Below the pieces are notes generated by a model. It searched no databases, was not told the origin of the DNA, and saw nothing but the letters and a program-made list of their open reading frames with translations. Both the position numbers and the translations under genes were made by a program. Shown piece by piece: positions 45,761 to 56,111 of a stretch of DNA of 64,000 bases (the first letter of the stretch is position 1; each line of letters starts with the position of its first letter). Source of the DNA: Sphingobium bisphenolivorans (lineage in GTDB: Bacteria; Pseudomonadota; Alphaproteobacteria; Sphingomonadales; Sphingomonadaceae); NCBI RefSeq assembly GCF_000412635.1, contig NZ_ASTG01000001.1, positions 124,001 to 188,000 on the forward strand. The letters run 5' to 3'.

Positions 45761-45792
45761 AAATGGCGCGCACCTTAAGCAGTGCGCGCCAT
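45761..45792 (-). terminator. Strong hairpin between tsf and pyrH (terminator/attenuator)
   Basis: A perfect 11-bp inverted repeat ATGGCGCGCAC (45763-45773) / GTGCGCGCCAT (45782-45792) with an 8-nt loop. On the minus strand it is followed by TTTCCTT. It lies ~87 nt after the tsf stop, before pyrH. Confidence 0.75.
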
Positions 45793-45878
45793 CCTGTGAA
45801 GTCATTAGCGTGCCGGGCGGACTTGTCGAGAAGCCTCAGCTTCCCGACATCGTTCGCATCGCACGGCCTGTCAGATGA

Positions 45879-46808
45879 TCAGGCGACGCCTGCGGCCGCA
45901 GCCACTTCAGCGGCGAAGTCGCTCGTTTCCTTCTCGATGCCTTCACCGAGCTGGAAGCGGACATAGTTCTTCAGCGAGATCGAAGCACCGGCATCTTTGG
46001 CAGCCTTGGCGACGACGTCGGCGATCGGGGTCTTGTTGTCCATCACGAACAGCTGGCTGAGCAGCGCATTCTCCTTGGCGTACTTCGCGACCGCGCCATC
46101 GACCATCTTGGCGACGATCTCGGCGGGCTTGCCCGACTCGGCGGCCTTTTCAGCGGCAATGGCACGCTCGCGCTCCAGCAGGGCCGGATCGATGTCGGCC
46201 GAGGACAGCGCCAGCGGGAAGGCAGCGGCGATGTGCATCGCGATCTGCTTGCCCAGCGGTTCCAGAACGTCAGCCGGCGCGTCGCCTTCCAGAGCGACCA
46301 GAACGCCGATCTTGCCGAGGCCCGGAGCAGCGGCGTTGTGGACGTAGGGAACGACGATGCCCTGGCTGACTTCCACGCGGCCGACGCGACGCAAGGTCTG
46401 GTTTTCGCCGATAGTGGCGATGTTCGACACCAGCTTTTCCGAGATGGTGCCGCCAGCCGGGTGCGCCTGACCCGAAAGAGCTTCGGCATCAGCGGCGCCG
46501 CTTTCCAGAGCTACCTGCGCAACGGTGCGGACGAAATCCTGGAACTGGTCGTTCTTGGCGACGAAGTCGGTTTCGCTGTTCACTTCGACTGCGACACCCC
46601 TGGTGCCGGCAACGGCGACGCCGACCAGACCTTCGGCGGCGGTGCGGCTCGACTTCTTCTGCGCGGCGGCCAGGCCCTTGGCGCGCAGCCAGTCGGTCGC
46701 GGCTTCGATGTCGCCATTGGCTTCGGTGAGCGCCTTCTTGCAGTCCATCATGCCCGCGCCCGAACGGTCGCGCAGTTCCTTGACGGCGGCAGCGGTAATC
46801 TCGGCCAT
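45879..46808 (-). CDS. tsf: Translation elongation factor Ts
   Basis: This 309-aa protein is the nucleotide exchange factor for EF-Tu. The N-terminal UBA-like part has [38 protein letters not shown]. The core contains [16 protein letters not shown] (the TDFV motif that contacts EF-Tu) and [10 protein letters not shown]. Length is normal. It is separated from rpsB by a REP-like element. Confidence 0.97.
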   Translation of the reverse strand: MAEITAAAVKELRDRSGAGMMDCKKALTEANGDIEAATDWLRAKGLAAAQKKSSRTAAEGLVGVAVAGTRGVAVEVNSETDFVAKNDQFQDFVRTVAQVALESGAADAEALSGQAHPAGGTISEKLVSNIATIGENQTLRRVGRVEVSQGIVVPYVHNAAAPGLGKIGVLVALEGDAPADVLEPLGKQIAMHIAAAFPLALSSADIDPALLERERAIAAEKAAESGKPAEIVAKMVDGAVAKYAKENALLSQLFVMDNKTPIADVVAKAAKDAGASISLKNYVRFQLGEGIEKETSDFAAEVAAAAGVA

Positions 46809-46904
46809 GTTTCGGCTCCTAAATGTTCGAAGGTTTGTAAATGCGGGAGGGCGCGGTCGTGAGAGCGCGCCCTACTCCGGAAATCTTGCAGTTCGAAGTA
46901 GGCC

Positions 46905-46974
46905 TTCACCCGTCCGGTTCGAGCAGCTTCGAGCGAAGTCGAGAACTCCCGACGTTCGAACCGAACGGAGTGAA
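46905..46974. repeat. REP-like inverted repeat between rpsB and tsf
   Basis: Outer arms TTCACCCGTCCGGTTCGA / TCGAACCGAACGGAGTGAA with an inner CTTCGAGCGAAG hairpin. It begins 12 nt after the rpsB stop and is related to the element at 8048-8143. It could stabilise the rpsB mRNA end or attenuate tsf. Confidence 0.7.
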
Positions 46975-46986
46975 TTTACTTCAGAA

Positions 46987-47745
46987 TTACGCCTGAGCGA
47001 GAGCCTCTTCGGCTTCCGGCTCGTCCAACGCACCGATGTCGACGCCCGAAGCCTGCTGCGCACCACGGTTGCCCTTGGTGGCGGCGGCGGCGACGGCTTC
47101 GCAGTAAAGGCGGATGGCGCGGCTCGCGTCGTCGTTCGCCGGAACCGGGAAAGCGATGCCGTCGGGCGAGACGTTCGAATCGAGGATCGCGACGACCGGG
47201 ATACCCAGCGTGTTGGCTTCCTTGATCGCCAGCTCTTCCTTGTTGGCGTCGATCACGAACATGACATCGGGGATGCCGTTCATGTCGCGGATGCCGCCCA
47301 GCGAAAGCTCAAGCTTCTCTCGCTCGCGGGTCATCTGAAGCACTTCCTTCTTGGTGAAGCCGTGGGTGTCGCCCGACAGCTTCTCTTCAAGGGTCTTCAG
47401 GCGCTTGATCGAGCCCGAGATGGTCTTCCAGTTGGTGAGCATGCCGCCCAGCCAGCGATGGTTGACGAAGTGCTGGCCGGACTTGCGAGCAGCTTCAGCG
47501 ATCGGGTCCTGCGCCTGGCGCTTGGTGCCGACGAACAGCACCTTGCCACCGGCGGCGACGGTCGCCGATACGAAGTCCAGCGCGCGGCCGAAGAGCGGCA
47601 CGGTCTGCGACAGGTCAAGGATGTGGATGCCGTTGCGCTCGCCGAAGATGTACGGCTTCATGCGCGGGTTCCAGCGGTGCGTCTGGTGGCCGAAGTGGGC
47701 GCCGGCCTCGATCAATTGGTGCATGGTGACGACAGGTGCCGCCAT
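46987..47745 (-). CDS. rpsB: 30S ribosomal protein S2
   Basis: This 252-aa protein has [38 protein letters not shown] at the N terminus, then [11 protein letters not shown] and [13 protein letters not shown], and [32 protein letters not shown]. The ATG at 47745 has GGAAGGAGA at good spacing; an ATG at 47751 is too close to that site. It heads the rpsB-tsf-pyrH-frr block. Confidence 0.97.
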   Translation of the reverse strand: MAAPVVTMHQLIEAGAHFGHQTHRWNPRMKPYIFGERNGIHILDLSQTVPLFGRALDFVSATVAAGGKVLFVGTKRQAQDPIAEAARKSGQHFVNHRWLGGMLTNWKTISGSIKRLKTLEEKLSGDTHGFTKKEVLQMTREREKLELSLGGIRDMNGIPDVMFVIDANKEELAIKEANTLGIPVVAILDSNVSPDGIAFPVPANDDASRAIRLYCEAVAAAATKGNRGAQQASGVDIGALDEPEAEEALAQA

Positions 47746-47870
47746 AATCATTCTCCTTCCGGTTTGACCTCTGGGAATCAGGAACTGAACGTCACGCGCA
47801 GCACCGGATATGTCGATTCCCATGTGGAATGGGCGCGCCTTTAGCCGCGCGGGAAAGCTTATGCAAGGGG

Positions 47871-47905
47871 TTGACTGTCTGTTCCGGATAGAACATAAAG
47901 AGAAC
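47871..47905 (+). promoter_or_regulatory. Sigma-70 promoter overlapped by a LexA-type direct repeat
   Basis: TTGACT (47871-47876), 17 nt, CATAAA (47894-47899). The -10 lies inside GAAC (47891-47894), 7 nt, GAAC (47902-47905), the alphaproteobacterial LexA operator form (GTTC-N7-GTTC on the other strand). It points at the 75-aa gene at 47991. Confidence 0.5.
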
Positions 47906-47909
47906 ATCG

Positions 47910-47935
47910 GGAACAAAGAACGGATTTCCGCCGTT
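47910..47935 (+). promoter_or_regulatory. EcfG-type general stress promoter (N17 spacing)
   Basis: GGAAC (47910-47914), 17 nt, CGTT (47932-47935): an exact match to the EcfG consensus with the longer allowed spacer, 55 nt upstream of the 75-aa gene. Confidence 0.55.
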
Positions 47936-47990
47936 CGCCTCCCAATAGTGGATCAAGCCGTGCAAATGGCAAGATAGAAAGTGAGCGTCG

Positions 47991-48218
47991 ATGTTCACCG
48001 TAATCGCCGGAATTGTTTTCGTAGGAGCCTTTCTGCTCGCGGTAGGCACCATCATCGGCATGTTCGCGCTTTATCGGGACAAGATGATAGCTGCCCTGCT
48101 GTTCGAGCCGATCCCGCAGGAGCTTCCGACCTATCGCTTGCAGATCAGCCGCCGCCGCGTGATGGCCGCGCCGAAGCGGCCAGTTGCGCCTCTTACACGC
48201 GGAGCGCTTGCGGCCTGA
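47991..48218 (+). CDS. Small single-pass inner-membrane protein (75 aa)
   Basis: MFTVIAGIVFVGAFLLAVGTIIGMFALYRD is one long N-terminal transmembrane helix. A ~45-residue basic cytoplasmic tail follows (LQISRRRVMAAPKRP). No enzymatic motif is seen. It is a lone plus-strand gene between rpsB and pssA, convergent with pssA (3 nt apart). A weak AAGTGAG ribosome site precedes ATG 47991. Its upstream region has both a LexA-type repeat and an EcfG-type promoter, so it may be a stress-induced membrane regulator, by analogy with small SOS membrane division inhibitors such as Caulobacter SidA. There is no sequence similarity to claim. Confidence 0.72.
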   Translation: MFTVIAGIVFVGAFLLAVGTIIGMFALYRDKMIAALLFEPIPQELPTYRLQISRRRVMAAPKRPVAPLTRGALAA

Positions 48219-48221
48219 TCC

Positions 48222-48998
48222 TTAGACTGATGGTTCGGAGCGCTGCCGCCTCACTTTGGCGTAGGACAGAATGCCAAAGGGAATGGTCACCAGATAGAGA
48301 GCGCAGATCAACAGCAGCGTGAGCCAGGGGTCAGTGATCAGCAAGGCCCCCAGCAGCCCTGCAAAGGCGATCGCTTCCAACCTGATCCGCTTGCGCAGTC
48401 GCAGTGCCGACCAACTGTAGGTCGCGATGCTGGAAATCATCAAAAATGCGACGAAGGCGGTCCAGGGCGCGACGATATACCATTGGCGGAAGATATCTTC
48501 TCCCGTCACCAGCCAAAGATAGAGCGGCACGAAGGTCAGCCCTGCCCCGGCCGGCGCGGGCACGCCTGTCAGAAAGCCCGCCGATTTGTGCGGCTGGATA
48601 TCGGCGTCGATATTGGCGTTGAAGCGGGCCAGCCGCAGCGCACAGGAAAGCGCATGGGCCAGCGCGAAGATCCAGCCGAATTTCGGCATCGCATGCAGCG
48701 ACCAGAGGTAGAGGATCAGCGCGGGAGCAACGCCAAAAGCGATCGAATCGGAAAGTGAGTCGAGTTCCGCGCCGAAGCGGCTTTCCCCGCGCAACAACCG
48801 CGCGATGCGGCCGTCCAGACCGTCGAGGACGCCCGCAATCAAGATGGAGAGAACAGCCCTCTCCCACTCGCCGGAAATGCCGTAGCGCACGCCTGTCAGG
48901 CCGAAGCAGAGCGCCATCGCCGTGACGGCATTGGGCGCCACCATCCGCAGGGTGATCCCTCGGCGCAAGCCTCTCGGAATGGCGCGCCGCTGCCTCAT
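48222..48998 (-). CDS. pssA: CDP-diacylglycerol-serine O-phosphatidyltransferase
   Basis: This 258-aa membrane enzyme has the CDP-alcohol phosphotransferase motif [26 protein letters not shown], with all catalytic Asp residues. Six to eight transmembrane helices are predicted. It makes phosphatidylserine for psd, whose stop codon overlaps its start (ATGA), so the two enzymes are co-translated. It is the type II (membrane) PssA, as expected in alphaproteobacteria. Confidence 0.95.
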   Translation of the reverse strand: MRQRRAIPRGLRRGITLRMVAPNAVTAMALCFGLTGVRYGISGEWERAVLSILIAGVLDGLDGRIARLLRGESRFGAELDSLSDSIAFGVAPALILYLWSLHAMPKFGWIFALAHALSCALRLARFNANIDADIQPHKSAGFLTGVPAPAGAGLTFVPLYLWLVTGEDIFRQWYIVAPWTAFVAFLMISSIATYSWSALRLRKRIRLEAIAFAGLLGALLITDPWLTLLLICALYLVTIPFGILSYAKVRRQRSEPSV

Positions 48999-49735
48999 TG
49001 CTGAATTCCGGAAATGACGCGCATGTCGCCCATCTGGCCCAGGATCGTCTCGCCGGCGACGGTCCGCTGCCCCAACACGACGCGAGGCGCCGTGCCCGCG
49101 GGCAGATAGACGTCGACGCGGCTGCCGAAGCGAATGAGGCCGATACGCTGGCCAGCCGCCACCATGTCGCCGGGCTTCACGAAGGGCACGATGCGCCGCG
49201 CTACCAGTCCCGCAATCTGGGTGAAGCCGACGCGCACCCCGTCATGGCGTTCCACCAATATGTGCTGGCGCTCATTATCCTCGCTCGCCTTGTCGAGGTC
49301 GGCATTGAGGAACTTGCCCGAAATATAGACGACGGACTTCACCGCGCCGCCGATCGGCGTGCGGTTGATGTGCACATCGAACACGCTCATGAAGATCGAC
49401 ACGCGGATCATCGGCTGGTCGCCCAGTCCGTCGATGCCCGCCATTTCACGTGGCGGGGGAACGCGCTGGATCAGCGTCACCAGCCCGTCGGCGGGGGCGA
49501 CGATGGCCCGCTCATCCTGCGGAACGGCACGCACCGGATCGCGGAAGAAGGCAAAGACCCAGATCGTCACCATCACCATCAGCCAGCCGGGGATTTCCCA
49601 CCCCACCAGGAACAACACTGCGGTGATGGCCGCGGCGATTAGCCCAAATTTCATGCCCTCCGGATGAACGGAGGGGAATCGCCATTTCACATTGCCGCCC
49701 AGCGCGACCGTCAGTTCGTCATTTTCCATGGGCAC
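48995..49735 (-). CDS. psd: Phosphatidylserine decarboxylase proenzyme
   Basis: This 246-aa protein makes phosphatidylethanolamine. Two hydrophobic N-terminal segments (~25-60) anchor it. Family motifs are [36 protein letters not shown] and the self-cleavage site [12 protein letters not shown], where the Ser of GS becomes the pyruvoyl group. Its size fits the short (PSD-A) form. It is upstream of and coupled to pssA. Confidence 0.95.
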   Translation of the reverse strand: MPMENDELTVALGGNVKWRFPSVHPEGMKFGLIAAAITAVLFLVGWEIPGWLMVMVTIWVFAFFRDPVRAVPQDERAIVAPADGLVTLIQRVPPPREMAGIDGLGDQPMIRVSIFMSVFDVHINRTPIGGAVKSVVYISGKFLNADLDKASEDNERQHILVERHDGVRVGFTQIAGLVARRIVPFVKPGDMVAAGQRIGLIRFGSRVDVYLPAGTAPRVVLGQRTVAGETILGQMGDMRVISGIQQ

Positions 49736-49892
49736 CGTCTTTAGGCACAGTCACTTGCACTGACAACGTCCGATCCCGTCCGAGGACCCATCAAATGATG
49801 CGGCTTCCCAGCCCCATTGGATGGTTGATCATTGCAGCCGCTTTCCCTAGGGCCTGTCCCAAATTCCACCCGAACGAGAGGCAAACAGGCGC

Positions 49893-51113
49893 ATGGCTAA
49901 GATCAAGGTGAAAAATCCGGTCGTGGAGATCGACGGCGACGAGATGACGCGGATCATTTGGCAGTGGATCCGCGAGCGTCTGATCCTCCCCTATCTCGAC
50001 GTCGATCTGAAATATTATGATCTCGGTGTCGAAAAGCGCGACGAAACCAACGACCAGATCACCATCGATTCCGCCAACGCGATCAAGGAATATGGCGTCG
50101 GCGTGAAGTGCGCCACCATCACCCCCGACGAAGCCCGCGTCGAGGAATTCGGCCTCAAGGAAATGTGGAAGTCGCCCAACGGCACGATCCGCAACATCCT
50201 GGGGGGCGTCGTCTTCCGCGAGCCGATCGTGATCCGCAACGTGCCGCGCCTGGTTCCCGGCTGGACCGATCCGATCGTCATCGGCCGTCACGCCTTCGGC
50301 GACCAGTATCGCGCCACCGACTTCCTTGTCCCCGGCCCCGGCAAGCTGCGTCTGTCCTGGGACGGCGACAATGGCGAGAAGATCGAGAAGGACGTCTTCA
50401 ACTTCCCCGGCTCGGGCGTTGCCATGGCGATGTACAATCTGGACGATTCGATCCGCGACTTCGCCCGCGCCAGCATGAACTATGCGCTCGGCCGCAGCTG
50501 GCCGCTGTACCTGTCGACCAAGAACACCATCCTCAAGGCTTATGACGGCCGTTTCAAGGATCTGTTCCAGGAAGTGTTCGACAAGGAATTCGCCGACCAG
50601 TTCAAGGCTGCCGGGGTCGTCTATGAGCACCGCCTGATCGACGACATGGTTGCCTCTGCCCTGAAGTGGAGCGGCAAGTTCGTCTGGGCGTGCAAGAATT
50701 ATGACGGTGACGTCCAGTCGGACACCGTCGCGCAGGGCTTCGGCTCGCTCGGCCTCATGACCTCCGTGCTGCTCTCGCCCGACGGCAAGACCGTCGAAGC
50801 CGAAGCCGCGCACGGCACGGTCACGCGCCACTATCGCCAGCACCAGCAGGGCAAGCAGACGTCGACCAACCCGATCGCGTCGATCTTCGCCTGGACGCAG
50901 GGCCTCAGCTATCGCGGCAAGTTCGACGAGACGCCGGAAGTGACCCGCTTCGCCGAAACGCTGGAGCGCGTCTGCGTCGAAACCGTCGAAGGCGGCGCGA
51001 TGACCAAGGACCTCGCGCTGCTGATCGGTCCGGATCAGGCATGGATGACCACGGAACAGTTCTTCGAGGCGATCCGCGTCAACCTTGAAAAGGCGATGGG
51101 CGAGTGGAAGTAA
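49893..51113 (+). CDS. icd: Isocitrate dehydrogenase, NADP-dependent (eukaryotic-type)
   Basis: This 406-aa homodimeric enzyme belongs to the subfamily shared by alphaproteobacteria and eukaryotes. [23 protein letters not shown] is the diagnostic N terminus. Substrate-binding [12 protein letters not shown] and metal-binding [24 protein letters not shown] are intact, and [14 protein letters not shown] is the cofactor segment. It produces 2-oxoglutarate for the SucA-SucB-Lpd complex encoded at the right edge. It is monocistronic, with a terminator downstream. Confidence 0.97.
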   Translation: MAKIKVKNPVVEIDGDEMTRIIWQWIRERLILPYLDVDLKYYDLGVEKRDETNDQITIDSANAIKEYGVGVKCATITPDEARVEEFGLKEMWKSPNGTIRNILGGVVFREPIVIRNVPRLVPGWTDPIVIGRHAFGDQYRATDFLVPGPGKLRLSWDGDNGEKIEKDVFNFPGSGVAMAMYNLDDSIRDFARASMNYALGRSWPLYLSTKNTILKAYDGRFKDLFQEVFDKEFADQFKAAGVVYEHRLIDDMVASALKWSGKFVWACKNYDGDVQSDTVAQGFGSLGLMTSVLLSPDGKTVEAEAAHGTVTRHYRQHQQGKQTSTNPIASIFAWTQGLSYRGKFDETPEVTRFAETLERVCVETVEGGAMTKDLALLIGPDQAWMTTEQFFEAIRVNLEKAMGEWK

Positions 51114-51160
51114 GGCGGAACTGATCCGCTTTTCCAAGGGTTCAATACGCAAACGGAACG

Positions 51161-51190
51161 AGGCGGCGCCGCATCCCGGCGCCGCCTTTT
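51161..51190 (+). terminator. Rho-independent terminator of icd
   Basis: GGCGGCGCC-GCATCCC-GGCGCCGCC followed by TTTT: a 9-bp GC-rich stem about 50 nt after the icd stop. Confidence 0.9.
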
Positions 51191-51219
51191 CCATGAGGTA
51201 CGCCGCACGGGAGCATGGG

Positions 51220-52833
51220 ATGACGACCACCACGAAGAAACGCCTGGAAGTTCGCGCGGCGGTGCCGTCCGACGTGCGCGGCATCCAGCGGCTGGTCGCC
51301 CGCGTCTATCCCGGGATGCCCAATTATTCGCTCGCCACCATTCGCGGGCAGATCAACAATTTCCCCGACGGCTGCTTCGTCGCGCTCTATGACAGCCGGA
51401 TCGTCGGTTATTGCGCGACCATGCGCGTCAGCAAGACAATGGCCTTCTCCGCCCACGATTGGGAGGAAATCACGGCCAATGGCTTCGGCACACGGCACAG
51501 CGCGGCGGGCGAATGGCTCTATGGCTATGAAATGGCGGTCGACCCCAAGCTGCGGGGGCTTCGCATCGGCCAGCGCCTCTATGACGAACGCAAGGAACTG
51601 GCCGAGCAGCTCGACCTGCACGGCATCGTCATCGCCGGCCGCATGCCAGGCTATGCCCGCGCCAAGCGCCGGGTGGACGGGCCTGCGGACTATCTGGAGC
51701 GAGTGGTCCACGGCAAGCTGCGCGATCAGGTGATCAGCTTTCAGCTCAAGAACCAGTTCGAGCCGCTCGGCGTGCTGCAAAATTATTTGCCGGAGGACAA
51801 GCAGTCGGACGGCCATGCCGCGCATCTTGTGTGGCGCAACCCCTATGTCGACCCCGATGAAGCGCCCGAAATGCGGGTTCCGCGCGGGGTTGAGAGCGTC
51901 CGGCTCGCCACCTGCCAGCTTCAGGCGCGCGCGGTGAAGGACTTTGATGAATTCGTCCGCAACATCGAATATTTCGTCGATGTGGCGGCGGATTATCGCT
52001 CCGACTTCATTGTCTTCCCCGAACTCTTCACGCTTCCCCTGCTCTCGTTCGAGACGAAGAAACTGACGCCCCTGGAGGCAATCGACCGGCTCACCAGCTA
52101 CACGCCGCGCCTTACCAAGGAACTGACGCGGATGGCCCTGGAATATAATATCAACATCATCGGCGGGTCCCACCCCACGCGCGCGGACGATGGGGACATC
52201 CAGAATATCGCCTATGTCGCCCTGCGCGACGGGTCGGTCCATACGCAGGAAAAAATCCACCCGACGCCCAACGAAGCCTTTTGGTGGAACATCAAGGGCG
52301 GCGATTCGCTGGACGTTATCCAGACCGACTGCGGCCCGATCGGCGTCCTCATCTGCTATGACAGCGAATTTCCCGAACTCGCCCGCAGGCTGGTGGACCA
52401 GGGCGCGCGGATCATCTTCGTGCCCTTCTGCACCGACTCCCGCCTCGGTTATATGCGCGTGCGTTATTGCGCGCAGGCGCGGGCGATCGAAAACCAATGC
52501 TATGTCGTCATGTCGGGCAATGTCGGCAACCTGCCCAATGTCGATAATATGGACATTCAATATGCGCAGAGCGCGATACTGACGCCCTGTGATCTTCCCT
52601 TCGCGCGCGACGGCATTGCCGCGGAGTCGACGGAGAATGTCGAGACGCTGACGATGGCGGACGTGAACCTCGCCGACCTCAGCTGGGCGCGGGCGGAAGG
52701 CACGGTTCGAAACCTGCGCGACAGGCGCTTCGACCTTTATCACATCGAATGGGACAGCAATCCGGACCACGCCCATGCGCCAAGCGGCGGACCAGTGCCG
52801 GCAGGCGGCCACAACGCGCCGGGCGGCGGGTGA
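51220..52833 (+). CDS. GNAT acetyltransferase-nitrilase fusion protein
   Basis: This 537-aa two-domain protein has a GNAT acetyltransferase at residues ~8-200 (EVRAAVPSDVRGIQRLVARV, then MAVDPKLRGLRIGQRLYDERKEL, whose RGLRIGQRL is the acetyl-CoA loop). Residues ~225-510 form a carbon-nitrogen hydrolase: catalytic Glu in FIVFPELFTLP, Lys in HTQEKIHPTP and Cys in GVLICYDSEFPEL. All key residues are present, so both halves may be active. The substrate is unknown; the hydrolase half is closest in look to omega-amidase/carbamoylase-like branches. ATG 51220 has GGGAG upstream. It lies between icd and a gene-free repeat region. Confidence 0.9.
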   Translation: MTTTTKKRLEVRAAVPSDVRGIQRLVARVYPGMPNYSLATIRGQINNFPDGCFVALYDSRIVGYCATMRVSKTMAFSAHDWEEITANGFGTRHSAAGEWLYGYEMAVDPKLRGLRIGQRLYDERKELAEQLDLHGIVIAGRMPGYARAKRRVDGPADYLERVVHGKLRDQVISFQLKNQFEPLGVLQNYLPEDKQSDGHAAHLVWRNPYVDPDEAPEMRVPRGVESVRLATCQLQARAVKDFDEFVRNIEYFVDVAADYRSDFIVFPELFTLPLLSFETKKLTPLEAIDRLTSYTPRLTKELTRMALEYNINIIGGSHPTRADDGDIQNIAYVALRDGSVHTQEKIHPTPNEAFWWNIKGGDSLDVIQTDCGPIGVLICYDSEFPELARRLVDQGARIIFVPFCTDSRLGYMRVRYCAQARAIENQCYVVMSGNVGNLPNVDNMDIQYAQSAILTPCDLPFARDGIAAESTENVETLTMADVNLADLSWARAEGTVRNLRDRRFDLYHIEWDSNPDHAHAPSGGPVPAGGHNAPGGG

Positions 52834-52868
52834 CGACGGGATGAGGGTGGACGGAGGACAGCCCCCTG

Positions 52869-52951
52869 CCGTCATTCCGGCGCAGGCCGGAATCTTGCAA
52901 GGCTTGGTCGGGCCCTATTGATGGAGATGCCAGCATTCGCTGGCATGACGG
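52869..52951. repeat. REP-like element (CCGTCATTCCGG / CATGACGG)
   Basis: Ends CCGTCATTCCGG and GGCATGACGG, with inner hairpins TTCCGGCGCAGGCCGGAA and GCCAGCATTCGCTGGC. It is the first of two elements in the 322-nt gene-free gap 52834-53155. Confidence 0.75.
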
Positions 52952-52977
52952 CAAGGGTGAGCCGACACTTCCTATTT

Positions 52978-53070
52978 CGTCACCCCGGACCTGCTCCGGG
53001 GTCCCGCTTCTTAGGCGAGGGCAGAATTTTTGAAGACTAGCGGGACCCCGGCTCGGGGCCCGGGGTGACG
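52978..53070. repeat. REP/BIME-like element (CGTCACCCCGG family, second copy)
   Basis: Ends CGTCACCCCGG / CCGGGGTGACG, with inner arms GGGGTCCCGCTT and AGCGGGACCCC. The core GCGGGACCCCGGCTCGGGGC is identical to that at 17435-17521. The remaining ~85 nt up to 53155 show no clear feature apart from a possible promoter region for the KTSC gene. Confidence 0.8.
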
Positions 53071-53155
53071 TGCTTGGTGGTGGCAATGTCTCGAGGCTTC
53101 CAGACCGCTTCCGGATGTTCGGAAACATCGTCCACCGCCGATCATTACAGCCTTC

Positions 53156-53350
53156 ATGCCTTCGACGGTCATCCAACGCTTCGACTATGATCGCGCCGAG
53201 CACCGGCTGGACGTGCAGTTCGTCAGCGGCAAGCGGTACAGCTATTTCGACGTGCCGGAGAAGCTGGTCGCGGACATGCAGCAGGCATCATCCAAGGGCA
53301 GCTTCTTCAACCGCCGTATCCGCGACCATTATCGCTTCATTCGCCTGTGA
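53156..53350 (+). CDS. KTSC domain protein (64 aa)
   Basis: This compact protein is a complete KTSC domain: STVIQRFDYDRAEHRLDVQFVSGKRYSYFDVPEKLVADM, then SKGSFFNRRIRDHYRF. The Y-Y-VP and G-FF-N--I--Y blocks match the family, which is often found next to or fused to RNA-associated proteins such as lysyl-tRNA synthetase. The function is unknown. Its stop abuts the convergent glmS stop with no gap. Confidence 0.88.
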   Translation: MPSTVIQRFDYDRAEHRLDVQFVSGKRYSYFDVPEKLVADMQQASSKGSFFNRRIRDHYRFIRL

Positions 53351-55174
<1,824 letters not shown>

Positions 55175-55253
55175 GGATTGTCTGCCCCAAAGCCGTGAAA
55201 AATAATGTTTTGCCGCCTATGCCACGTTCAACCCGCGCGCGCCAAGCGCCGCT

Positions 55254-56111
55254 TCAACGTGGACGAATTGTAACCAGCCAGATATCCGGCGACGCGAGCA
55301 TCCTGAATGGCAGACCGCTGGTGCCCACGCCCCCCGACACGACCATCGTGCGCGCGCCTTCCCGATAAATTCCGCAGGCATAACGCGTTCCATAGCGCGA
55401 TGGCACATAGACAATCCCGATGAAGGGAAAGGCGATCTGACCGCAATGCGTGTGGCCGACGAGCGCCAGCAGCGGCTGATCGGGCAGCAGCGGGAAGGTA
55501 TCAGGCCCGTGCGACAGCAAGACCGGCGCACCTCCCAGCCCGCGCATTTTCTCCAGCGTAGCCGGAATGTCGGGCTGGCTGCTGTAAATGTCCTTCAAAC
55601 CGCCGATCACCAGCGGTCCCCGGCGCACCGCCTTGTCGTCGAGCAGTTGGATGCCGATGCGGGCGAACAGCGCGCGCCACTGCTTGCGGCGGATACCCGA
55701 ATGCTTGCGTGCGTCATGGTTGCCGAGCACCGCCAACACGCCAAGCGGCGCATGCAGTCCGGCAAATGGCGCGATGCTCGGCTCCGGCCCATAGGTTGCC
55801 CCGCCCTTGGGATCACCGATATAATCGCCGCCGAGGAGAATGAGATCCGGCCTCAAGCCATTGATCTGCGCGACGATCCGCGACATCCGATCAGGACTGT
55901 TGTCCGGCCCTGACAGATGGCTGTCCGTCAGCAGCGCGACGGTGACAGGCCGAGGGGGAGCGCTCGCGGGAAAGGGCAAGGCGATGTCCATCCGCCGAAC
56001 GACGGGCATCGCCCTGGCGTTCATCAGCATCCAGCCGGCCAGCCCGAGTGTAAGAGCCAGCAGCAGCACAAGGATTTTCAGCCACCGCCAGCGGCCGGAG
56101 AGCAAAGTCAC
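55254..56111 (-). CDS. Membrane-anchored calcineurin-type metallophosphoesterase
   Basis: This 285-aa protein has an N-terminal transmembrane helix (ILVLLLALTLGLAGWMLM, ~13-30). The five metal-binding blocks of the calcineurin fold are present: LLTDSHLSG, LLGGDYIGD, LGNHDARKH, LLSHGPDTF and VGHTHCGQIAFP. It resembles the YkuE group, including LpxG-type and other phospholipid-headgroup phosphoesterases. Its start codon overlaps the glmU stop (ATGA), so it is co-translated with GlmU. The substrate is unknown; with lipid A genes missing from the bamA cluster, an LpxG role is doubtful. Confidence 0.85.
   Translation of the reverse strand: MTLLSGRWRWLKILVLLLALTLGLAGWMLMNARAMPVVRRMDIALPFPASAPPRPVTVALLTDSHLSGPDNSPDRMSRIVAQINGLRPDLILLGGDYIGDPKGGATYGPEPSIAPFAGLHAPLGVLAVLGNHDARKHSGIRRKQWRALFARIGIQLLDDKAVRRGPLVIGGLKDIYSSQPDIPATLEKMRGLGGAPVLLSHGPDTFPLLPDQPLLALVGHTHCGQIAFPFIGIVYVPSRYGTRYACGIYREGARTMVVSGGVGTSGLPFRMLASPDIWLVTIRPR

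Noticed and set aside
51156-51180. GGAAC after icd as EcfG promoter
   Set aside because: The second element would read CCGG, and the sequence is part of the icd terminator.
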